From the NCBI RefSeq assembly GCF_018139145.2, contig NC_059500.1:32469437-32533436 (forward strand): a stretch of DNA of 64,000 nt. The letters run 5' to 3'. Within the stretch, counting starts at the first letter, position 1. Each line of letters begins with the position of its first letter. Below are positions 55,082 through 64,000 of the stretch, piece after piece. Source of the stretch: Gymnogyps californianus. Taxonomy: Eukaryota > Chordata > Aves > Accipitriformes > Cathartidae. Below the pieces are notes generated by a model. That model worked only from the letters and a program-made list of their open reading frames with translations. It searched no databases and was not told where the DNA came from. The translations under genes were made by a program, and so were the position numbers.

Positions 55082-58000
55082 TATGGGCTTTCACATTTCA
55101 CTGTTCCACCACAATATTTGAACACCCAGGAAATGCCTACTTGTTTAACACAACGTCAACAGGACCCTTAGTTGTGGAAGTTTGAAATTCTGTGTGTTCT
55201 GGTGCATCCTTAATATGTTTATGCTTTATTGTTAAACATGTGTATGGGGATTTTTGCATGCTAACGTTATGCCCCTTTGGTGCTGGAAGCTCATGGTTTG
55301 TAAGTTTAGAAATTTAGGCTAGATACTAACTGAAACTGTATTAAATGTGTGGGGAGCGTGCTCCAGCAAAAATGAAACAGGATCCAAAGGGTATGTAATA
55401 AGGAAAAAGTGAGGTTTGGCACATATTTTCTTTTTCCAGATAAAACAGGTGTACTGCAGGGAAAGAGATACTACTCTCATTTTTCAAAAGACAGTGTCAT
55501 AGCAAAGAATTTGTATTTTCTGATTTGTAGGAAGTATAAAAAACATTTTGGCTTTGTAGCAACAATGAAGCGGTACATATAAGGGAGGTACTTTTTAGTA
55601 TGTGGGGGGTGTCTATGACAAAATGACAAGCTGATTTAATTCTCTTCAGAGAACGCAGTGATAAATTTCTGAATTAGTGCAGACTATCGTCTGAATGGAT
55701 AGAGTATGATTTGTGAACCCATATGGAAGTTAATACTCTTCGTGAACCCACAAAATTTTATTAGTTACATCTGTTTGTATCTATTCGGTATACTGAGAGC
55801 TATAGTAAAGCATCTAATAAAAACCAGGAGATGAGTATTGAAAGCCTATGTAATTTTAAAGCATACTTTGTATCAATTCTTGTTCTGTCTGAGGCTAGGA
55901 AAGATGTATGGAAACAAATAATGGGTGGTTGTAAAAGATATTAATCATATTTCTTAGAGCTCTCCTGGTAAACTGTGCACTTCTGTTGGAAAAACACCTC
56001 CTGATTTAGTAGCATTAGTGAAGAATAAGGGTTAACACAATTCAATATATAAATGAACAAATTGTAAGTAGTAGTATGTTTATCTCATAAGAAAGTGATG
56101 TTCTGGTTTTTTGTGATATAAGATGATGTTAAAGTAATAGACTTAGTTTTGGTTATTTTAGTTTTGCTGAATTTGTAGTTCATTGTATTTGTCAGGAGAA
56201 TTCACTTTAGAAACAGTTCTGCGAGAGCCAGAGAATATTGCTGGGTGAAATGGTAAAATCTGACTTTGAGGCTTGTAACAGATGAGGAGGTAGGAACTTA
56301 CTCTGACGACCTCCTTCCTACATGTGTTTCAGTGTAGGTTAATCCTGCAGGAGTTGCTGATAAGAGAATTGTTTTTATATTTCCCGGAGAGTCTATAATC
56401 TTAGTGGTTAGAGGAGAAGTGCTCTTATGATCCTGTTCAAAATCCAGAAATATCCTTCTAGATTAAAGATGTCTTTCTGTCTCAAGTCCTCATATTTTTC
56501 TCCAGTTCTTCTTTGATTTTACAGCAGGCATCTTTTTCCTCTTCTAGAGGATTGTTACGTTGCTCTTGCATCTCCTAGGATTTTATCGGTGAGTGTACAT
56601 ACTTGCACAGTCAGAGGAGGTGTGAATTTGAAGGGCTTGTATTTGCTGCTTGAGGTTTGATAGATGACTCTGCAAAAATCATAGCTTTGGCAATTACCAG
56701 AATAAGAGTGTCAGGGAGCATTTGCATTTTTTTTTTCATTATTTTTATACTTTCTTTGCAGACTGTAGCATTTTCAAGTTATGTTCTCTGATGATTCATG
56801 TTTATTCTATTAACTGTCTGGGGTTTTTTGCTAGTGCTTTTCTTCAGTGGTTAGTCTTTTTCCCTGTTTCCTGACTAGAGTTAGAATTTTCAAGCAAGGG
56901 AAGTCATTCTGGTTCTTGGCTGAAGAAGGCTAGGCTTTCACATATTCAGGAATATTTTCCTTAAATTCTAGTGAGAGTTCTAATATAATTTCCAAAGAAC
57001 TTTGGGGAGAATGACACATATTCTTTAGAATTTAATAAAGGAAAGGTTAAGCTAGCATAAATTATGACTACAACTAATTTTATTCATATTAGAATATGTT
57101 TTTACATGTTAGCCATTTTTCAAATGCATTGGCTCTATGACCATAATTTTACAACTGTTTTATTTGGAATGGTCTTATCCAGTTTAGCTGTCAGCAAGAA
57201 AAAGTTACCTTTGTACTTTTAATTATTTGTCAATATTATGTGCTGTATTTCTCAACAATCTGAACTTTCTTGGACCACCATTCCCAAGGTGGCTAGTAAT
57301 CTGAGAAGTTAAATGTACAGGTAGTACGCACTTACAAATAGCTCTGTACCTAACTGTGTCTTGTATTTAAAGTCTATTTCGCAGGTATGATTGGTGAGCA
57401 AAAATATCCGTCCTTGATACAGATAACAACAGGCTGGATGGTGTTCCCTTTGGAACTTATGGGGAGTGGAGAGTATGTGTTAATTAATATGAGCAGATGA
57501 CCATGCTACTGTCTACAGTCTCATTGGTGCCCGTGTGCATACAAAGGCGTGTTTACTGGCAAACGTTTTGAAAGTATTTTCATTGTATTTCTGAAACATA
57601 GGAAAATACTTTCCTGAAGGGAAATTTATAGGGCTATGTGAACTTACAGGACTGAAGGATATGGTTGCCAATGTCTTCTCCCACCAAGGTTTGTATCTTT
57701 GGTCACTGTTGCAGACAGGATACTTGGATGGAGTGGACTCACTGAAACAAATCGCTTTTTATTTTACAGGGTATGGTGAAGTGCAGCATGTCTTATCTAG
57801 GCCCTGTAAGGGCCACACAGGAGGCCTCAGCTGCTCTCCTCTGTGTGCTGCCCTGCAGGGCGCACCAAATGAATGTGAAAAGAAGGGGAAAGTGCTTGTG
57901 ACTGCTATAAGCATACTGAGTCGGAGTGTGGTCTAAAGGCTAACTGACTCTAGTTCTCCGTGTCTCTGTCATTCCCTGTGTTTTTGTATCAGAGGCTTGT

Positions 58001-59328
58001 TAAGCTCAGGGAAGGGAACAGAACTGGGGCTGAAATCCGTATCCCCATCCCCCCAACTTGAATGTCTGAGCTTCACACCTTGTATTTCTAACTTGTTTTT
58101 CATTTGGTTATCTGAATGAAGGCCATTAATGCATATCTAAATGAAACTTGTTTTACCCCTCCAACTGGTTTGTCAGTATGCAGTATTGGGAAAGGTGTTT
58201 TTTTAAGCATCTCTTTATAATTACTTAAAATGTCTTGTCAATTTTGTTCATATTCAAACCACTGTATTGCTTTTACAGTCATTGTAAACCAGTTTGTGGA
58301 GAATATCCTTGTAAAAATTGTTTGCTTAAAGGTACTGGAGGGTTTATGCTAATCAACATGACCGTGCAAGAGTCACCACCCAGAAAATGTAAGAGTTCTC
58401 CTTAAAACAAGCCCTTGTGGGTTCATAGGGAGCACTCGGAGCTGTCGATAGCCACATCTTTCTGCTTTTTTTGAATGGTGCAGATAGCTGAGCTTTTTTT
58501 TTTTTCCTGTTTCTTAAAGCTCTGCTTTATGTTGAAATCTATGTGTTCATGTGTTAGTACAAAGCTGCATGTATGCAGCTCTTTTAGTCACTGTGTAGCA
58601 TCAGAAAACTGGCCCTAGTGTCTCCTCTTTTAAACGGGGCTTAGATCAATTTTGAAATGCAGGGTAGAAGTGTGTAGAGGCCAACTTTGAGATCAGAAAT
58701 TCATTTTATAGATCTCTGGGCGATGTATAACAGCAACTACTAGACTAATAGACTTCACCTAGGTGTAGATGAGCTCAGTTTTGGAGAGGAAATTAGAACG
58801 GCAGAGGTAATTGCACAGGAAGTAAATGTCAGAGCTAAATTTGGATTTGTACCTTGCCAATTCCAGACTATTTATCTTCCAGACAATGCTCCTTCTTTTT
58901 TTATAGACAAACTTCAGCACAGTAAATGCAAATAGTAAATACAGAAGTTTGTGAATGCTTTATACTGTCTGTGAGGCTGTTTTTAAATATTGGAATAATT
59001 TTAAATGCCTTGTTTAATTGAGTACAAATAGGTTTTTTCCCAGTTACTCACTAACCTTGTAAACCTGACTGGATTCACAAGATTCTTCCTCTCCTTTGGT
59101 TCTTCTCAATTACTGTATCTGTTATGCCTTCGGGACCCGAAGTAGGGCAGTAATCTGTTCATGCAACCGTTGAGGTGGTCTCCTGACTAAATATGAGTGT
59201 CCTCTTTAGGAAGGCAATATAAAAGATTACTGTAAATGTAGGTTTGTGCCAGCAAAATCTGCTTTTATTATTTGTAGAAGGAAGTAGCTAGAACCAAACG
59301 TGTTCTACAGTAGCTTTAATGATAAGAC
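55082..59328. other. Non-coding, T-rich DNA
   Basis: No coding gene is recognised. At about 57700-57760 a short stretch (cactgttgcagacaggatac and following) resembles the 3' end of an old CR1-like LINE. A possible 41 bp exon at 56548-56588 is noted in the findings. The T excess on the plus strand would fit intronic sequence of a plus-strand gene lying outside the window. Confidence 0.45.
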
Positions 59329-59652
59329 TCATAGAATGGTTTGGGTTGGAAGGGACCTTAAAGATCATCTAGTTCCAACCCCCCTGCCATGGGCAGGGAC
59401 ACCTTCCACTAGATCAGTTTGCTCAAAGCCCCATCCAGCCTGGCCTTGAACACTTCCAGAGAGGGGATTGACAGCTTCTCTCGGCAATGTGTTCCAGTGC
59501 CTCACTACCCTCACAGTAAAGAATTTCTTCCTAATATCTCATCTAAATCTACCGTCTTTCAGTATAAAGCCATCACCGCTCATCCTATCACTACACTCCC
59601 TGCTAAAGAGTCCCTCCCCATCTTTCTTCTAGGCTCCCTTTAAGTACTGGAA
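59329..59652 (-). mobile_element. CR1 LINE 3' end, minus orientation
   Basis: An almost consensus avian CR1 3' end in reverse: tcatagaatggtttgggttg, gaagggaccttaaagatcat, ccatgggcagggacacctt, ctcacagtaaagaatttctt, ctaaagagtccctccccatc, ccctttaagtactggaa. It is 5'-truncated, as usual for CR1, and has no intact ORF. Confidence 0.95.
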
Positions 59653-62600
59653 TAAAGCATTTACTTATGGGTTAAGTAGTTTCTTATCCTCTGGACATTT
59701 CAATAGTAGGCACAATATATGCCATTAACCTATTGCTGATCATGGGGTTTGGTTAAGGGTAGTAAAACCTGTTGCACTGGTCAGTTTGTTGCTTCATTAG
59801 CTGGTTTATTGTCTGTTACAACTGTATCATCCTCACCTGACTTTAAGCAGTGTCTGTATGGCAGTATAATGTGTGGTAAATATGTTTTCAATGGCAGTGG
59901 GAGGGAAAACTCAGGAATGTTAAGCCTAAATTCTAAACAGAAGTGTTTAGACTAGCGTGTCCTCCCTCGGGGAGGAGGAGGAGAGCAAAGCCCTTTGGGC
60001 TGAAAGCTTTCATCCTTGTGTAAACGATGACTTTTCCCAAAGTCTGGGAGAAACCTGTTGGTCTATTACAGAAAAGATGGAGATAGGTAGAGAATTATAA
60101 GGTAGATTAGAAAACCCCTCTGCTTGGAGTTTCTTCTTGGAAAGAGAAACAGTTCAACTGTAGGTAGGTGGGTAGTGAAGTTCTTTTGGAGTTAGTCTTG
60201 GGATCCATCTCTTCATAGTCCTTTTATTAATTTGATAAGAATTTGATGATTTTGAGTACAAATCAATAGAAACATGATGGAATTGAAGAACACAGTTTAG
60301 TGTTTGTACTCGGCTGCCTGATTGGGGGTCAGTCTTTTGGAAATGGCTGTCAAATAAGCAGCATAGATTAATGAGTTGGATTCACTAAAAGGTGAAGCCC
60401 TGGAGCTCATAGATCCTGGAACTTCCAGTAAGAGTAGTGATGCCTCTCTAGTACATGTGTGCTGGCCACCTGTTCCCAAGAGGAATGAATTTCCACCCAA
60501 GCAGGTGGAGGAAAGAGGGCTAGGAGGGTGTGGAAGACTGGGACTCCCATGTGAAAGGAAACTAAAGGGCCCTGGCTAGCTTAACTCACAAGTTGGGAGA
60601 AAGATTTGATAATGTATAAATATTTCACGGCGGTAAGCACCATGGGAGATGGGAAGGTTGTTCATGCTTGAATTATAACATCAGCATAAGAACAAATGAG
60701 TATTAATAGTCTGTGAATTAATTTGGACTGGAAATTAGGAAAAGGCTTCTAACATCAGAATAAACTTTGTAGCAGACTTGTGGTGGAAGAAGTAGCAAAT
60801 GACCTTACTTGTCTTTAGGTGAAGGATCAGATTCCTGATTAAGATTGTAGTGTGGAAGGTGGGTATGTGGCTTGATGTTGGAAGGGATCCTTTTCAGTTT
60901 TATGTTCATTTTCTCTATAGATCTCAAGAAATTCAGAAATTTATCTTGCCTGTGTTGTACAGCCTGTGTAATTATAAATCAAAATTGATGGAAATACACT
61001 GTTTGCCTTTTTTATTAGGAATTATGAAATGTGTCTTTGAATCAACTGATTTTTTTCCTCTTTGTTTTAGCATGGCGTATAAGGTATGAGAAATGGAAAT
61101 CGGTGTGTGAGAGGGAAAGGAGGGAGTTTGCTCAGTGTACTGAGCTATGGGAACTACTTGCCTAGATGGAACCCAGCATGCCCTGCTTGCTTAGCTGGCT
61201 AAAATAACTGTAGGGAACAGCTGGGCAACTTAGCACGAGCAGTTTCATATAACCCACTTCTAGGATGCCCAGCTGGGGTGCCGTTAGGGACTGGTGTTTC
61301 TTTGGAAGACCTCAGTTTTTCAGTTAGGAGTCGATCAGCTCTGACTCTTAATTAAACAGATTGCCTGTCGTCTATTCTTGAGGACACTGTGTTCAGTACA
61401 GTCTCTGAATAGTAGGGAGAGTTTCGCATCTAAATTCATAGGGGACAGAAGAAAATCATCTTGTTTTGTAAGTTGGCCACTGTAGTGTGTAAGTATGCTG
61501 TTTCTGAACCTTTAGGTAAGTGTTTGCAGATGAATTGATGCTCATTCATAAATGTGTTGCCATAAAGTATGGGTTCCCTTTATTCTGCTGCAGAATTTAT
61601 TAGGGCAGAAGAAAAATGGGGTTCTCTGAGGACTGAAATATATTTTGAACTGTGATCAGGTGGAATAAAGCTAGGTAGCCTGGAGGTTTGGTTTATGGAT
61701 CTCTAGTTTTGAGAAAAATATGTCATAATGTTATGGATGCAGAGGTTGACTGTATATCTTAAACCTGCTTTCTAAGTTTGACAGATCAATGTACTTGCTG
61801 GGTGTGCTTTCCCGAAATTAATTTTCCCTTAATAACCCTGAACTGATGGTGATGCTGAAGTCAGCGGCCTAATTTGCTAGAGGCAAGGTTTCGGATGTTG
61901 CTCTTTTCAGCAGCTCACTGTACTACTAGCTGGAAGATGCAGCTGCCTTTCTGAAGAGCAGTGAGAGGGCTTCTGTATCCTCCCCCCCCCCCCCCCCAAA
62001 AGGAGCATTTACAGTTTAAATCTAAATGAAGGTGGTTCAGACTACTGTGTCTGATGACATACAGGTTGTTTAGGGAGCGCTCTTACGTATTCTTTTCCGT
62101 TGGCAGAATTAAGGGCAGGGGTATCTTCTCGTTAGTGGGTGCTAAGTCTTCAGTCACTCTGGTTAGAACTACAAGAGGAACTTTTATGCCACTAGCATGT
62201 TACTGTTAAATTGGATGTATCTGATATTATCTGTTCCTTTTTTATTCTGAGAATTAGTATTGTATCCTCTGCAAATGAAGTATTTCTGGCCTCTTAGAGT
62301 AGGCAGTGACGAAAGTCAAAAGAACAGACAGGCACTGTTTATAAAACCTTATTTTAGCCTGAGTGTTCTTGAACTTCTGCCTCTAACAGGAGAATGCTGA
62401 CATCTGCAGCTGACTGCATTCTCTTGCAGATTCAAGCTATAGTAGTTAAGAGTTGGCTTAAGCAGAAGTCCTTTTCGTTTGCTCCTGTGATCACTTAAGT
62501 GAATTCATTTGAGACATGACGGATTCCCTTATGAAAATTACTACTCCGTATAAAATAGTTAAACAATGTTCTGAAATGTATTTTCTGGAAGTTACTTGGC

Positions 62601-64000
62601 TATTTTTTATATTTTCAGTTTTGTAGGAACAACTTGAACTACATTACAGAATTTTTAATCAGTAATTTGGAGCTCATGATGTGTTAAGTTACTGTCAATC
62701 ACCATAACACATTAGATATCTTTGAATGGCAAAAGTCCGCAGTAGAGGGAATGTCCATTTAAATGAGAGGCCTGTGTTAATGATCTTTGCCTTTGCAAAT
62801 GGCAGTGTGTCTATGGATATAGTTAGCAAAATACTGTAAATTAGCTGAGCTATGTTAAGCTTAAATTTGTTTTAGATTTTTGTAAACTGTCAGCTGGAGA
62901 AATGTGTCTGAGAACTGCAGTAATTTCTGTTTGAATTTAGTATATGATCTGTTCTTAAACTGATTGACATATATGGCAAGTACAGAGAATAAAGATGACC
63001 AGTACTGAAAAATGTAATGGCCTTGTCTCTTCAGCATTTCCAGTTTTTTCGAATTCCGTTAAGACGCTAGTCATGGCCACTGTATTGGCAGGCTTTAGCT
63101 AAAGATTGCCTCTGTTCTTTGAGGGGCAAATGTGTAGTTTGTTCCTATGTTCAGTACCACTGTGGTTCGTGACACCTGGCTGTGGAGGACCTCTAGGAAT
63201 GCCTGGGACCAAGCTTGCACAGGAGTCACCACAGTCCAAGCAAAGGCATCTGGCACCGCCAACTCAGTACGCTGCTTCTCCTGACTGCTTGCAGCCCTGC
63301 TCCTGTCAGAAAGCAAAGGGCAAGCAGAGATGACTGCTTTCACATAACTTTGTAGTGTTATTTGCATTAGTAAGAACAACTTCACCGAGGCAGTAAGTAC
63401 CAAACTCCTTCACATGGATCCAATTATTGCATAGTAATTAATGTATGTGTTTAGTCTGTTCTGACCTAAACCATAACATTAATAAAAATGATATCAGAAG
63501 TGGGATCCAAAGGGGGATTTTGGACTGTGGAAGGGGATTCTACAGCTGAAGTGCAGTCTCTTGAATGTCCACGAGGCCGAGACTGCCTGTGGCTGCCGAG
63601 TTAATTTTTTGGGGTGTAATCTTGTGGAACCTGAGGGTTCATGCTTGGGATAGGAGTCTAGCAGGCAATGCATGCAGTACTCCTGCTGGAGCTTGTGTAT
63701 TAAAAGTGTGTATAGGATAACAGTAACTCATAGGTAAATTAACATTAACTCCTACTGTATATAGGCTAGCAAAAGCTGCACGTAGTAGAAGCTGAATTCA
63801 GTCTCACTAAAGGAAATTGTAAACCTCATGACATTGTAATGGGACTTAGTTTTGCATCTTGGGCACTGACTTTTTTGAGGAACAGATATTTTAAGGATCC
63901 ACGAGGACACTGAGTATTTAGCATTGCTACTGTGGAAATGAGTAATGATACCCTTTCGATACCTCAACTGCCTGACTTCTTAGGAGCGTTAGTAGTAGAA
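59653..64000. other. Non-coding DNA to the right end
   Basis: AT-rich and T-rich sequence with only short open frames and no recognised gene. A run of 16 C lies at 61982-61997. Confidence 0.5.
63489..63506 (+). other. Possible retroviral primer-binding site (tRNA-Leu-like)
   Basis: The 18 bases here match the tRNA-Leu-type primer-binding site of ERVL elements at 16 positions (tcagaagtgggat exact). An LTR would have to end just to the left, but I cannot define one, so this is a tentative mark only. Confidence 0.3.

Overview
The window is nuclear DNA of a bird. The evidence is CR1 LINE fragments in several places (a textbook CR1 3' end on the minus strand at 59329-59652, a CR1 3' end at 52210-52438, CR1 endonuclease/RT pieces elsewhere) and two LTRs of types common in avian genomes (3013-3960 and 54497-55081). 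I cannot name the species.

The centre of the window (4015-49208) is a head-to-tail tandem array with a period of about 7.03-7.05 kb: six complete units and a seventh cut off after 2.96 kb. Every unit has the same order: a dead 1.17 kb CR1 ORF2 fragment on the plus strand; a convergent minus-strand gene for a short TOPORS-like RING-finger E3 ligase (336 residues when intact); a compact promoter with a TATA-like element and three tandem 22-23 bp repeats carrying CRE-like sites; then about 4.1 kb of spacer in which I recognise no gene. An eighth, clearly diverged but intact copy (321 residues) lies alone at 50733-51698, outside the repeat unit, and looks like the founder or an older paralog. Copies 1, 4, 5 and 8 are intact. 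Copies 2, 3, 6 and 7 carry single-base deletions, all in G or C runs, so sequencing or consensus error competes with true decay.

Each gene is best read as two exons: a non-coding first exon with no ATG, an intron of 112-122 bp with good splice sites, and a second exon holding the whole CDS, followed by a poly(A) signal about 120 bp past the stop. The protein has a C3HC4 RING at residues 9-47, the TOPORS-type post-RING segment, a helical domain at about 119-207 that matches the second conserved region of TOPORS, and a disordered tail ending in basic, NLS-like clusters. It lacks the long C-terminal part of vertebrate TOPORS.

Left flank (1-4014): non-coding sequence, a 122 bp tandem duplication, an old CR1 remnant, and an LTR ending 54 bp before the array. 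Right flank (49209-64000): copy 8, CR1 pieces, a 500 bp assembly gap (53190-53689), then T-rich non-coding DNA with a solo LTR flanked by a 5 bp target-site duplication. I found no convincing protein-coding gene right of the gap.
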